64,000 bases of DNA from Ideonella_A sakaiensis_A. GTDB taxonomy: Bacteria; Pseudomonadota; Gammaproteobacteria; Burkholderiales; Burkholderiaceae_C. The notes beneath the pieces are model-generated. The model did not search any database. It was not told the origin of the DNA and was given only the letters and a program-made list of their open reading frames with translations. Both the position numbers and the translations under genes were made by a program. Shown in pieces: positions 26,482-35,814 of the stretch. Numbering within the stretch: the first letter of the stretch is position 1; every line of letters starts with the position of its first letter. The stretch is taken from contig NZ_CP182947.1 in NCBI RefSeq assembly GCF_048320135.1, forward strand, positions 3,224,001 through 3,288,000, written 5' to 3'.

Positions 26482-26816
26482 GCAGCCGCATGAACGTCAT
26501 CCTGCTGCTGGTGCTGCTGGCCAGTGCGCTGTATCTGGTGCGGGTCAGCTACGACGGGCGCCGCCTGTTCACCGCGCTCGACCGCGCACAGTCCGAAGCA
26601 CGGCAGCTCGACGTCGAGCACGAGCGTCTGCAGGCCGAACTGCAGGCGCAGGCGACGCCGCTGCGGATCGAACGCACCGCGCGTGAAAAACTGGCAATGC
26701 GCACCGCGACGCCGGCGGTCACGCGTTATGTCGACGCGCCGCTTCCCGGCGCGCCGGTGGTCCGTTTTGCCAGCCCGCCGGCCAGTGCCGCCAGCGCAGT
26801 CGGGGTGAAGCGATGA
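26478..26816 (+). CDS. ftsL: cell division protein FtsL
   Basis: A 112-residue bitopic membrane protein. Residues 6-23 are the membrane segment (VILLLVLLASALYLVRV). Residues 28-60 form a short periplasmic coiled coil (LDRAQSEARQLDVEHERLQAEL) that pairs with FtsB to assemble the divisome. ERTAREKLAMRT is the conserved end of the coiled coil. Its start and stop overlap rsmH and ftsI by 4 bases each, showing tight translational coupling. Confidence 0.93.
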   Translation: MSSRMNVILLLVLLASALYLVRVSYDGRRLFTALDRAQSEARQLDVEHERLQAELQAQATPLRIERTAREKLAMRTATPAVTRYVDAPLPGAPVVRFASPPASAASAVGVKR

Positions 26817-28609
26817 AGCGCAACAAGCGGGCATCGGTGCCGGGTTCGATCGCCAACCTGCGCAACCTGAATTATTCGACCAGCCCGCTGCTGGCGTCGC
26901 GCACGCCGCCATGGCGGTCGAAACTGCTGGTGGCGCTGGTCGGTGCCGGCTTCTGCGTGCTGATCGGCCGCGCTGCCTATGTGCAGGTGGTTGGCAGCGA
27001 CTTTTTCCAGCGGCAAGGCGAGATCCGTTATGCGCGCACGCTCGAGCTGACCGCGAGCCGCGGCCGCATCCTCGACCGCAACGGCGTGATCCTCGCGCTG
27101 AGCGTGCCGACGCCGTCGCTGTGGGCGATCCCGAAGGACCTCGAGGCAACGCCGGCGCAGCGGGCCGAACTCGGCCGTCTGCTGAACATCGGTCCGAAAG
27201 ACCTTGCCGCCAAGCTCGACGACCGGCTGAGCTTCGTCTGGCTGCGCCGCCAGGTCGACGAAAAACTCGCGAAGCAGGTGCTGGCGCTCGGCATCAAGGG
27301 CGTCTACGACGTGCGCGAGTTCAAGCGCCGTTATCCGGAAGGCGAGGCGGCGGCCCATGTGGTCGGCTTCACCAATGTCGAGGACAAGGGCCAGGAAGGC
27401 ATCGAACTCGCGTGGCAGAAGGAACTCGCCGGGCTCGACGGCAGCCGCCGCGTGATCAAGGACCGGCTCGGCCGCGTCGTCGAGGAAATCGGCGACAGCG
27501 TTGCCGCGACCAACGGCCGCGACATCACGCTGTCGATCGACTCGAAGATCCAGTTTTTCGCCTACCAGCGGATGCGCGATGCGGTCGCCGAGCACAAGGC
27601 GAAGGCCGGCAGCGTTGTCGTGCTCGATGCGAAATCCGGCGAGGTGCTGGCGTTGGCCAACTACCCGAGTTTTGTTCCCGGCGACCGCAAGAAGCTCTCC
27701 GGCGAGCAATTGCGCAACCGCGCGCTGACCGACACCTTCGAGCCGGGCTCGACGATGAAGCCTTTCATCATCGGCTGGGCGATGGAGTCTGGCCGCGTCA
27801 AGTCGTCGACGGTGATCCAGACCGCGCCGGGCCGGATCACGGTCGGCGGCGCGACGATCAGCGATGCCCATCCGCACGGCCCGCTGACGGTCGCCGAAGT
27901 GGTGCAGAAATCGAGCAACGTCGGCACCGTCAAGCTGGCGATGCAGATGCAGCCGCGCGAAATGCACGAGTTGTTCTCGAACCTCGGTTTCGGCCAGAAG
28001 CCGCAACTGGCGTTCCCCGGCGCGGTGACCGGCCGGCTGCGGCCGCACAAGAGCTGGCGTCCGATCGAACAGGCGACGATGAGTTACGGCTATGGCCTGT
28101 CGGCCAGCCTGTTCCAGCTGGCGCGTGCCTATACCGTTTTTGCGCACGACGGCGAACTGATTCCGATGACGCTGCTGAAGCGCCCGCCGCAAGAGGCGGC
28201 GACGCCGGTCAGCGGTGTTCGCGTGTTGTCGCCGGGCGTTGCCAGCGAAGTCCGTCAGATGCTGCAGATGGCTGCAGGTGCCGGTGGCACGGCACCGCTG
28301 GCGCAGGCGATCGGTTATTCGGTCGGCGGCAAGACCGGCACCGCGCACAAGCAGGAAGGCAAGGGTTATTCGGCGAAAAAATACCGCTCGTGGTTCGTCG
28401 GCATGGCGCCGATCAGCGACCCGCGCATCATCGTTGCGGTGATGGTCGACGAGCCGAACAACGGCAAATATTACGGCGGCCTGGTCGCCGCGCCGGTCTT
28501 CAGCGAGGTCGTTCAGCAGACGCTGCGTACGCTGAACGTGCAGCCCGATCTCGATGTGCGGCCGCACATCGTGACCCGCCAGCTGCCGGCCGTCGAGGAG
28601 AGTTTCTGA
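26813..28609 (+). CDS. ftsI: peptidoglycan D,D-transpeptidase FtsI (PBP3)
   Basis: A 598-residue septal transpeptidase. A short cytoplasmic tail and membrane segment (about residues 40-58) lead to the PBP dimerisation domain (SRGRILDRNGVILALS) and the transpeptidase domain. The catalytic serine is Ser313 in EPGSTMKPF; KSSNVGT is the SxN motif and KTGTAHK (Lys507) the KTG motif. It cross-links septal peptidoglycan with FtsW. The stop codon shares one base with the murE start. Confidence 0.97.
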   Translation: MKRNKRASVPGSIANLRNLNYSTSPLLASRTPPWRSKLLVALVGAGFCVLIGRAAYVQVVGSDFFQRQGEIRYARTLELTASRGRILDRNGVILALSVPTPSLWAIPKDLEATPAQRAELGRLLNIGPKDLAAKLDDRLSFVWLRRQVDEKLAKQVLALGIKGVYDVREFKRRYPEGEAAAHVVGFTNVEDKGQEGIELAWQKELAGLDGSRRVIKDRLGRVVEEIGDSVAATNGRDITLSIDSKIQFFAYQRMRDAVAEHKAKAGSVVVLDAKSGEVLALANYPSFVPGDRKKLSGEQLRNRALTDTFEPGSTMKPFIIGWAMESGRVKSSTVIQTAPGRITVGGATISDAHPHGPLTVAEVVQKSSNVGTVKLAMQMQPREMHELFSNLGFGQKPQLAFPGAVTGRLRPHKSWRPIEQATMSYGYGLSASLFQLARAYTVFAHDGELIPMTLLKRPPQEAATPVSGVRVLSPGVASEVRQMLQMAAGAGGTAPLAQAIGYSVGGKTGTAHKQEGKGYSAKKYRSWFVGMAPISDPRIIVAVMVDEPNNGKYYGGLVAAPVFSEVVQQTLRTLNVQPDLDVRPHIVTRQLPAVEESF

Positions 28610-30117
28610 TGGCGGTGCCGCAATTGAACGGAATCGCCGACATCCTCGACTGGCTGCGCCAGCGTGGTGCGAGCGGCCTGTGTTCGGACAGCCGACGCAT
28701 CGCAGCCGGCGATGCCTTCATCGCCTGGCCCGGCCAGGCGAGCGATGCGCGCGTATTTGTCGATGCGGCGCTCGCAGCAGGCGCGGTCGGCTGCATCGTC
28801 GAGGCCGACGGTGTCGACGCGTTTGCCTTTGACGGGCGGCCGCAGATCGCCGTGGTTGCCGGGCTGAAGGCAATCAGCGGCGAGATCGCCGCTGCCTTCT
28901 ACCAGCAGCCGAGCGACGCGCTGCAGCTGCTCGCGGTGACCGGCACCAACGGCAAGACCTCGACCACATGGTGGCTGGCACAGGCGCTGAACCACGTCGG
29001 CCGGCGCTGCGGCGTGATCGGCACGCTCGGCGTCGGCATCCCGCCGGAGCTGGTGCCGACCGGGCTGACGACACCCGATCCGGTCGGCCTGCAGCACGCG
29101 CTGCGCCGTTTTGCCGATGACGGCATCGATGCCTGTGCGATCGAGGCCTCGTCGATCGGCATCGAGGAGCAGCGGCTTGCCGGCACCCGCATCGCGGTCG
29201 CCCTGCTGACCAATTTTTCGCAGGACCACCTCGATTACCACGGCGACATGGACAGCTACTGGCGGGCCAAGCGCCGGTTGTTCGACTGGCCCGGGCTGCG
29301 CGCCGCCGTCATCAATCTGGACGATCCGAAAGGGCCTCCACTGGCTGCCGAGCTGGCCGGCGGCGCACTCGATCTGTGGACCTATTCGGCCGGCAGCGAA
29401 GGCCGGCTGACGGCAGGGCCGGTCGGCCACGGCGGCGGCGGTCTTGCGTTCGACGTCCGCGAGGCAGGCGAATCGGTGCCGGTCCATTCGTCGCTGATCG
29501 GCGACTTCAATGTCTCGAACCTGCTGGCGGTGATCGGCGGGCTGCGCGCGCTCGGCATTCCGCTCGCCGATGCAGCGCTCGCCTGCGCGTCGCTCGGCGC
29601 GGTGCCCGGCCGCATGCAGCGCATCGACGGCCCGTCGATCGATGCGCCGCTGGTCGTTGTCGACTATGCGCATTCGCCCGACGCGATCGACAAGGTGCTG
29701 ACGGCGCTGCAGCCACTGGCCGCCGCGCGTTCGGGAGTGTTGTGGTGCGTGTTCGGCTGCGGCGGCAACCGGGATCGGCGCAAGCGACCGCTGATGGCGG
29801 CAACGGCCGAGCGCCTCGCCGGCAAACTCGTCGTCACCAGCGACAACCCGCGGCACGAGGAGCCGGCGGCGATCATCGGCGAAGTCGTCGCCGGGCTGGC
29901 CGCGCCGGAGCAGGCAGCGGTGATCGAGGACCGTGCCGCGGCGATCGCCTGGGCAGTGCAGAACGCGGCCGCCGCCGACGTCGTGCTGCTCGCCGGCAAG
30001 GGCCACGAGAACTACCAGGAAATCGGCGACCGGCGGCTGCCGTTCTCCGACGCCGAACTGGCCGCCGAACAGCTGCAGCGGCGTGGCGGCGCGGCCGCGG
30101 TGGAGGTGCTGCAATGA
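28609..30117 (+). CDS. murE: UDP-MurNAc-L-Ala-D-Glu:meso-diaminopimelate ligase
   Basis: A 502-residue Mur ligase adding the third stem-peptide residue. The P-loop is GTNGKTSTT with Lys116, and the carbamylated-lysine region is in AGTRIAVALLTNFSQDHLDYHG. SDNPRHEEP carries the DNPR motif that selects meso-diaminopimelate rather than lysine, so the wall is of the Gram-negative type. The ATG overlaps the ftsI stop (TGATG). Its own end overlaps the murF start. Confidence 0.97.
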   Translation: MAVPQLNGIADILDWLRQRGASGLCSDSRRIAAGDAFIAWPGQASDARVFVDAALAAGAVGCIVEADGVDAFAFDGRPQIAVVAGLKAISGEIAAAFYQQPSDALQLLAVTGTNGKTSTTWWLAQALNHVGRRCGVIGTLGVGIPPELVPTGLTTPDPVGLQHALRRFADDGIDACAIEASSIGIEEQRLAGTRIAVALLTNFSQDHLDYHGDMDSYWRAKRRLFDWPGLRAAVINLDDPKGPPLAAELAGGALDLWTYSAGSEGRLTAGPVGHGGGGLAFDVREAGESVPVHSSLIGDFNVSNLLAVIGGLRALGIPLADAALACASLGAVPGRMQRIDGPSIDAPLVVVDYAHSPDAIDKVLTALQPLAAARSGVLWCVFGCGGNRDRRKRPLMAATAERLAGKLVVTSDNPRHEEPAAIIGEVVAGLAAPEQAAVIEDRAAAIAWAVQNAAAADVVLLAGKGHENYQEIGDRRLPFSDAELAAEQLQRRGGAAAVEVLQ

Positions 30118-31517
30118 TGGACCTCGCACTGGCCCACAGCCTGCTGCCCGGCGCGCAGCTGGTCGGCGACCCGTCGGTGACGGTGCAGCGGGTGCACAGC
30201 GACAGCCGCAGCCTGCGCGCCGGCGACCTGTTCGTTGCGCTGCGCGGCGAGCGTTTCGACGCCCACGACTACCTTGCGCAGGCAGCCTCTGCCGGTGCGA
30301 GCGCAGCGCTTGCCGAGCGCGGCATCGCCGAGGCCGGTTTCAGCGGCCTGCAGGTTGACGACAGCCGCAAGGCGCTCGGCCAGCTGGCCGCGGCGTGGCG
30401 GCGGCGCTTCCAGCTGCCGCTGATCGCGGTCACCGGCAGCAACGGCAAGACGACCGTGACGCAGATGGTCGCGAGCATGCTGCAGGCCTGGCTCGGCGAT
30501 GCCGCGCTGGCGACTGCCGGCAATTTCAACAACGACATCGGCGTGCCGCTGACCTTGCTGCGCCTGCGTGAGCAGCATCGGGCGGCGGTGATCGAGCTCG
30601 GGATGAACCACCCCGGCGAAATCGCCCAGCTCGCAGCGTTCGCCGCACCCGGCATCGTGCTCGTCAACAACGCGCAGCGCGAGCATCAGGAATTCATGGC
30701 CAGCGTCGAGGCGGTCGCGCGCGAAAACGGCAGCGCGATCAGCGCGCTCGATGCCGACGGCATCGCGGTCTTCCCGGTCGATGACGCCTACGCCGCGCTG
30801 TGGCGCGGTCTGGCCGGCCAGCGCCGTTGCATCAGATTCGGGCTCGATGCGGCAGCCGATGTCAGCGCCGGCGCGAGCTGGCACGGCGATCACTGGCGGC
30901 TCGCGTTGTCGACGCCGCAGGGCCGGGTCGAGGCGCGGCTCGCGCTGGCCGGGCATCACAACGTGCACAACGCGCTGGCAGCGACTGCCTGCGCCGTGGC
31001 TGCCGGCTGTCCGCTCGATGCGGTCGGCCGCGGCATCGATGGCTTCGTCGCAGTGAAGGGCCGCTCGGCACTGCTGCAGCTGTCGCTTGGCGGGCGTCCG
31101 GTTTCGCTGATCGACGACAGCTACAACGCCAACCCCGATTCGGTGCGTGCCGCGATCGACGTGCTGGCCAGCCTGCCGGCGCCGCGCTGGCTGCTGCTCG
31201 GCGACATGGGCGAGGTCGGCGAGCATGGTCCGGCCTTCCATGCCGAGGTCGGCGCCTATGCGAAGCAGCGCGGCATCGATGTGTTGTGGGCTGCCGGCGA
31301 GGCCTGTCGCGCCAGCGCCGATGCCTTCGACGGTGCACGCCATTTCGACGGTGTCGACCAGCTGGTGGCTGCGCTCGGTGCCGCGCCGCCGGCGGCGTCG
31401 ATCCTCGTCAAGGGTTCGCGCTTCATGCAGATGGAGCGCGCGGTCGCCGCGCTCGTCGAACGCAGCAATCAACCGGCCGGCGACGTGCCGCCAACAGGAG
31501 ACCGGCATGCTGCTTAG
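30114..31517 (+). CDS. murF: UDP-MurNAc-tripeptide:D-Ala-D-Ala ligase
   Basis: A 467-residue Mur ligase that completes the pentapeptide precursor. The N-terminal domain has DSRSLRAGDLFVALRGERFD; the P-loop is GSNGKTTVTQM with Lys112; AVIELGMNHPGEI and SLIDDSYNANPDSV are family motifs. Two adjacent ATG codons (30114, 30117) could start it; the first overlaps the murE stop. Its end overlaps mraY by 11 bases. Confidence 0.97.
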   Translation: MMDLALAHSLLPGAQLVGDPSVTVQRVHSDSRSLRAGDLFVALRGERFDAHDYLAQAASAGASAALAERGIAEAGFSGLQVDDSRKALGQLAAAWRRRFQLPLIAVTGSNGKTTVTQMVASMLQAWLGDAALATAGNFNNDIGVPLTLLRLREQHRAAVIELGMNHPGEIAQLAAFAAPGIVLVNNAQREHQEFMASVEAVARENGSAISALDADGIAVFPVDDAYAALWRGLAGQRRCIRFGLDAAADVSAGASWHGDHWRLALSTPQGRVEARLALAGHHNVHNALAATACAVAAGCPLDAVGRGIDGFVAVKGRSALLQLSLGGRPVSLIDDSYNANPDSVRAAIDVLASLPAPRWLLLGDMGEVGEHGPAFHAEVGAYAKQRGIDVLWAAGEACRASADAFDGARHFDGVDQLVAALGAAPPAASILVKGSRFMQMERAVAALVERSNQPAGDVPPTGDRHAA

Positions 31518-32685
31518 CCTGGCCGAATGGCTGCAGACGCTGTCGCCGGAATTCGGCTTCTTCCGCGTCTTCCAGTACCTGACATTCCGCGCGGTGATGG
31601 CGGCGATGACGGCAATGCTGATCGGGCTGGCCTTCGGCCCGTGGGTGATCCGCCGGCTGCAGTTTCTGAAGATCGGCCAGCCGGTGCGCGAATACGCGAT
31701 GCAGTCGCACCTCGCAAAAAGCGGCACACCGACGATGGGCGGCGTGCTGATCCTGATCGGCATCGGCGTTTCCACCTTGCTGTGGTTCGACTGGAGCAAC
31801 CGCTTCGTCTGGATCGTGATGGTCGTGACGCTCGGTTTCGGCGCGATCGGCTGGGTCGACGACTGGCGCAAGGTCGTGCACAAGAACCCCGAGGGCATGA
31901 GCTCGAAGGAGAAATATTTCTGGCAGTCGATGATCGGCCTGATCGCCGCGCTGTACCTCGCATTCAGCGTCAGCGAAACGTCGAACCTGCGGGTGCTCGA
32001 ACTGTTCGTCAACTGGGTCAGGAGCGGCTTCTCGAACGAGCTGCCGCCGAAGGCCGACCTGATCGTGCCGTTTTTCAAGACGGTCAGCTACCCGCTCGGC
32101 GTGTTCGGCTTCATCATGCTGACCTACTTCGTGATCGTCGGCGCGAGCAATGCGGTCAATCTGACCGACGGCCTCGACGGTCTGGCGATCATGCCGGTCG
32201 TGATGGTCGGCTCGGCGCTCGGCGTCTTTGCCTACGTCACCGGCAATGCGGTGTTCAGCCGTTATCTGCTGATCCCGTATATCCCGGGCGCCGGCGAACT
32301 GCTGGTGTTCTGCGCCGCGATGGCCGGTGCCGGGCTCGCCTTCCTGTGGTTCAACACCCATCCGGCGCAGGTCTTCATGGGCGACGTCGGCGCGCTCGCG
32401 CTCGGCGGCGCGCTCGGCACGATCGCGGTGATCACGCGGCAGGAAATCGTGCTGGGCATCATGGGCGGCATCTTCGTTGCCGAAGCGCTGTCGGTGATGG
32501 TCCAGGTCGCCTGGTTCAAGTTCACGAAGAAGCGCTACGGCACCGGCCGGCGCATCCTGAAGATGGCGCCGCTGCACCACCATTTCGAGAAGTCGGGCTG
32601 GGGCGAGACGCAGGTCGTCGTGCGCTTCTGGATCATCACGATGCTGCTGTGCCTGATCGGCCTGGCCAGCCTGAAGCTGCGGTGA
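31507..32685 (+). CDS. mraY: phospho-MurNAc-pentapeptide transferase (lipid I synthase)
   Basis: A 392-residue inner-membrane enzyme with about 10 membrane helices that moves phospho-MurNAc-pentapeptide onto undecaprenyl phosphate. GTPTMGG, the aspartate pair in GWVDDWRK, NAVNLTDGLDGLA, VFMGDVGALALGG and APLHHHFEKSGW are the catalytic and magnesium-binding motifs. The ATG lies inside the end of murF. murD begins 7 bases after the stop. Confidence 0.97.
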   Translation: MLLSLAEWLQTLSPEFGFFRVFQYLTFRAVMAAMTAMLIGLAFGPWVIRRLQFLKIGQPVREYAMQSHLAKSGTPTMGGVLILIGIGVSTLLWFDWSNRFVWIVMVVTLGFGAIGWVDDWRKVVHKNPEGMSSKEKYFWQSMIGLIAALYLAFSVSETSNLRVLELFVNWVRSGFSNELPPKADLIVPFFKTVSYPLGVFGFIMLTYFVIVGASNAVNLTDGLDGLAIMPVVMVGSALGVFAYVTGNAVFSRYLLIPYIPGAGELLVFCAAMAGAGLAFLWFNTHPAQVFMGDVGALALGGALGTIAVITRQEIVLGIMGGIFVAEALSVMVQVAWFKFTKKRYGTGRRILKMAPLHHHFEKSGWGETQVVVRFWIITMLLCLIGLASLKLR

Positions 32686-32692
32686 ACGGACG

Positions 32693-34429
32693 ATGAAGCA
32701 GCTTGCCTCCACATCGGTGCTGATCCTCGGCCTTGGTTCGTCCGGGCTGGCAATGGCGCGCTGGTGCGCGCGCGCCGGTGCACGCATCGCCGTCTGGGAC
32801 AGCCGGCTGGCCAGCGGCGAGGCGCTGCCGAATGCGCAGCTGCTGGCGCAGGAGCTGCCGCAGGCGCGAATGCTCGATGGCGCGCTCGATGCCGCGGCGC
32901 TCGACGGTATGAATCTGGTGCTGAAGAGCCCGGGCCTGTCGCCGCTCGACGACCGACTCGCCGCACTGCTTGGCGCCGCCCGCGCCGCCGGCGTGCCGGT
33001 GCAGGGCGAACTCGATCTGTTCATCGCCGCGCTGGCCGACCTGCGCGCCGATACCGCTTATGCGCCGAAGCTGATCGCGATCACCGGAACCAACGGCAAG
33101 ACGACGACGACGGCGATGACGCAACTGCTGGTCGCGAGTACCGGCCGGCGCGTTGCGGTGGCCGGCAATATCGGGCCGACGATGCTGCAGACGCTGGCCG
33201 AGGCATTGGCGGCGGCCGAGGTGGCTGTCGACGAGGTGACCGAGGCAGATGCCGAGCAATCGGCCGAGACGACGCCAGCGGATTCGCATGCCGGCAGCGA
33301 CGCGGACGCGGAAACAGGTGCGGATGCAGGCATCGACCCGGCTGCAGATCGGGCGGCGCGGCTGGCTGCCGCCTTGCCCGAGGTCTGGATCCTCGAGCTG
33401 AGCAGCTTCCAGCTCGACGGCGTCGAAGGATTTGCGCCCGATGCGGCAACGGTGCTGAACATCACCGAGGACCACCTCGACTGGCACGGCGAGATGGACA
33501 GCTATGTCGCCGCGAAGGCGGGTGTTTATGGGCCGGCCGACGGCGCGACGGTGATGATCGTCAACCGCGATGATCCGCGTGTCGAAGCAATGGTGCCCGC
33601 GCCGGTGGCCGGCAAGGGCCGCTTCGCAAAGCCGGTGCAGCGCCAGGTGATCCGCTTCGGCCTGCAGGCACCGCGACGGCCGGGCGATTTCGGCCTGTTG
33701 ACCGACAACGGCATGGTCTGGCTGGCCCGTGCGCAGGACGCCGATCCGACGTTGCAGCGCGGCGGCAAGCGCGGTGCTGCCGCCGACGATGAAGAGCTCT
33801 TTTTCCAGCGCATGATGCCGGCCGATGCGCTGCGCGTGCGCGGCCGCCACAACGCAGCCAATGCGCTGGCGGCGCTGGCGCTGGCTCAGGCGATCGGCTG
33901 CCCGCTGGCGCCGATGCTGCATGCGCTGCGCGACTACAGCGGCGAGCCGCACCGGCTGCAGTTCGTCGCGTCGATCCGCGGCGTCGATGCCTTCGACGAC
34001 AGCAAGGGCACCAATGTCGGCGCCACCGTCGCCGCGATCGACGGCCTCGGCAGCGACCGTTCGCCGGCCAGGCTGGTGCTGATCCTCGGCGGCGACGGCA
34101 AGGGCCAGGATTTCACACCGCTGCTGCCGCCGTTGCAGCGGTTTGCGCGCGCGATCGCGACACTCGGCCGCGATGCCGAGCGCGTCGAACAGGCGCTGCG
34201 GCCGCTGACCGAAGGCGCCGATGGAGCCGCGGCGCTGCCACTGCAACGCCACCCGACGCTGCAAGCGGCGACACGCTGGTGTTTCGAGCAGGCGCAGCCC
34301 GGCGATGCGGTGCTGTTGAGCCCGGCCTGCGCCAGCCTCGACATGTTCCGCAACTATGGCGAGCGCGGTGAGGTGTTTGTTCGCGCGGTGCACGACCTGG
34401 CGGCCGACCTCGGCGAGGTGACGACATGA
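32693..34429 (+). CDS. murD: UDP-MurNAc-L-alanine:D-glutamate ligase, with insertions
   Basis: A 578-residue Mur ligase adding D-glutamate. GLGSSGLAMARWC opens the N-terminal domain; the P-loop is GTNGKTTTTAM with Lys136; LELSSFQLDG, NITEDHLDWHG and DDSKGTNVGAT are signature motifs. Most MurD proteins are about 440-500 residues. The excess lies mainly in an acidic, Ala/Asp/Glu-rich insert at about residues 176-226 (between AGNIGPTML and the LELSSFQL motif), and in a second insert near DPTLQRGGKRGAAADDEELFF. It overlaps ftsW by 4 bases. Confidence 0.95.
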   Translation: MKQLASTSVLILGLGSSGLAMARWCARAGARIAVWDSRLASGEALPNAQLLAQELPQARMLDGALDAAALDGMNLVLKSPGLSPLDDRLAALLGAARAAGVPVQGELDLFIAALADLRADTAYAPKLIAITGTNGKTTTTAMTQLLVASTGRRVAVAGNIGPTMLQTLAEALAAAEVAVDEVTEADAEQSAETTPADSHAGSDADAETGADAGIDPAADRAARLAAALPEVWILELSSFQLDGVEGFAPDAATVLNITEDHLDWHGEMDSYVAAKAGVYGPADGATVMIVNRDDPRVEAMVPAPVAGKGRFAKPVQRQVIRFGLQAPRRPGDFGLLTDNGMVWLARAQDADPTLQRGGKRGAAADDEELFFQRMMPADALRVRGRHNAANALAALALAQAIGCPLAPMLHALRDYSGEPHRLQFVASIRGVDAFDDSKGTNVGATVAAIDGLGSDRSPARLVLILGGDGKGQDFTPLLPPLQRFARAIATLGRDAERVEQALRPLTEGADGAAALPLQRHPTLQAATRWCFEQAQPGDAVLLSPACASLDMFRNYGERGEVFVRAVHDLAADLGEVTT

Positions 34430-35670
34430 AGGCCCTGCTCGCACGCGTCGGTTTTGGCCGCCCGGCCGGTGTCGACAAGGACACCGCGGTACCGATCCGC
34501 GACTGGGTGCAGGTCGGCCGCGGCCAGCCGCCGAAGTTGCTCGGTTTCGACCAGGCGCTGCTGTGGGTTGCGCTCGGCCTGCTCGGTCTCGGCCTGGTGA
34601 TGGTCTACAGCGCGTCGATCGCGCTGCCCGACAACCCGCGTTTTGCACGCTACGAACATACCCACTTCCTGACCCGCCACCTGTTGTCGATCGCGATTGC
34701 CGCGCTCGCCGGCATCGTCGTCGTGCAGGTGCCGATGGCGTTCTGGGAAAAGGCCGCGCCGTGGCTGTTCGTCGCAGTGCTGGTGCTGCTGGCGCTGGTG
34801 CTGGTGCCGTTCATCGGCAAGGGCGTCAACGGCGCGCGGCGCTGGATTGCACTCGGCGTGATCAATTTCCAGCCATCCGAACTGGCGAAGCTCGCCATGG
34901 CGATGTATGCGGCCGGCTACATGGTGCGCAAGATGGACGTGAAGGAAAACTTCCTGCGCGCGGTGCTGCCGATGGCGTTTGCCGTCGCGGTGGTCGGCCT
35001 GCTGCTGCTCGCCGAACCCGACATGGGCGCCTTCCTGGTGATCGCGATGATCGCGATGGGCATCCTGTTTCTCGGCGGCATCAATGGCCGGATGTTCCTG
35101 CTGATCACGACGATCCTGGTCGGCGCCTTCGTGCTGATGATCACGACCAGCGAATGGCGCCGCGAACGGATCTTTGCCTACCTCGATCCGTGGGACGAGC
35201 GCTATACGCTCGGCAAGGCCTACCAGCTGTCGCATTCGCTGATCGCCTTCGGCCGCGGCGAACTGTTCGGTCAGGGCCTCGGCGACAGCGTCGAGAAGCT
35301 GCATTACCTGCCCGAGGCGCATACCGACTTCCTGCTCGCGGTGATCGGCGAGGAACTCGGCTTCGCCGGTGTGGCCTGCGTGATCGTCGCCTTTTTCTGG
35401 CTGACCCGGCGCATCTTCCACATCGGCCGCCAAGCGATCGCACTCGACCGGGTTTATGCCGGCCTGTTTGCCCAGGGCATCGGCATCTGGATGGGTGGCC
35501 AGGCCTTCATCAACATGGGCGTCAACCTCGGCGTGCTGCCGACCAAGGGCCTGACGCTGCCGCTGATGAGCTTCGGCGGCTCGGCCATCCTGCTCAACGT
35601 CATCGCGATCGCGATGGTGATGCGGGTGGATATTGAAAACAGACAACTCATGCGAGGAGGCCGAGCATGA
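34426..35670 (+). CDS. ftsW: septal peptidoglycan glycosyltransferase FtsW
   Basis: A 414-residue SEDS-family protein with about 10 membrane segments after a 45-residue cytoplasmic leader. It polymerises lipid II at the septum with FtsI. VMVYSAS, GVNGARRWI, QPSELAKLA, LLAEPDMG, PEAHTDFLLAVIGEELG and the final TKGLTLPLMSFGGSA are family motifs. The C-terminus is NRQLMRGGRA. The same ten residues are encoded again 143 bases downstream, just before murG. Confidence 0.96.
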   Translation: MKALLARVGFGRPAGVDKDTAVPIRDWVQVGRGQPPKLLGFDQALLWVALGLLGLGLVMVYSASIALPDNPRFARYEHTHFLTRHLLSIAIAALAGIVVVQVPMAFWEKAAPWLFVAVLVLLALVLVPFIGKGVNGARRWIALGVINFQPSELAKLAMAMYAAGYMVRKMDVKENFLRAVLPMAFAVAVVGLLLLAEPDMGAFLVIAMIAMGILFLGGINGRMFLLITTILVGAFVLMITTSEWRRERIFAYLDPWDERYTLGKAYQLSHSLIAFGRGELFGQGLGDSVEKLHYLPEAHTDFLLAVIGEELGFAGVACVIVAFFWLTRRIFHIGRQAIALDRVYAGLFAQGIGIWMGGQAFINMGVNLGVLPTKGLTLPLMSFGGSAILLNVIAIAMVMRVDIENRQLMRGGRA

Positions 35671-35671
35671 G
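35638..35671 (+). repeat. ftsW-end junction repeat, copy 1
   Basis: These 34 bases cover the FtsW C-terminus, a GGAGG and the ATGA junction. The segment recurs at 35781-35814 with 30 of 34 identities. Confidence 0.85.
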
Positions 35672-35813
35672 GCGGGCGATAGCACGCAGCCACGCGCTTC
35701 AGCGCGGGGCCGGACTGTTTCGGTGCAGGCTCATGTCGCGAAGCGACGTGAAGCGCGCGCAGCGCGCGGGCCGAAACCAGAACAGGCAACTCATGCGCGG
35801 AGGTCGCGCATGA
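35667..35813 (+). CDS. 48-residue minigene between ftsW and murG
   Basis: An ATG overlapping the ftsW stop (ATGA), with GAGGAGG just upstream, opens a 48-codon frame. Its TGA overlaps the murG ATG in the same way. The product is strongly basic (MRRAIARSHALQRG at the start) and ends NRQLMRGGRA, identical to the FtsW tail. The body contains nested inverted repeats (TTTCGG/CCGAAA, GTCGC/GCGAC, GCGCGC runs). It was probably created when the junction was duplicated around a small palindromic insert. The protein may have no function of its own; translating it would keep ribosomes coupled into murG. Confidence 0.45.
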   Translation: MRRAIARSHALQRGAGLFRCRLMSRSDVKRAQRAGRNQNRQLMRGGRA

Positions 35814-35814
35814 G
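35781..35814 (+). repeat. ftsW-end junction repeat, copy 2
   Basis: The second copy of 35638-35671. It supplies the CGGAGG ribosome binding site and the ATG of murG. Confidence 0.85.

Noticed and set aside
30012..32078. A 688-codon open frame on the minus strand inside the dcw cluster
   Set aside because: It is fully antisense to murF and mraY, which carry all their catalytic motifs. No sign of an independent gene.
35633..35809. A longer N-terminus for murG starting inside ftsW
   Set aside because: The extra 59 residues are basic low-complexity sequence from the duplicated junction. The ATG at 35810 has a good ribosome binding site and gives the conserved MurG start.
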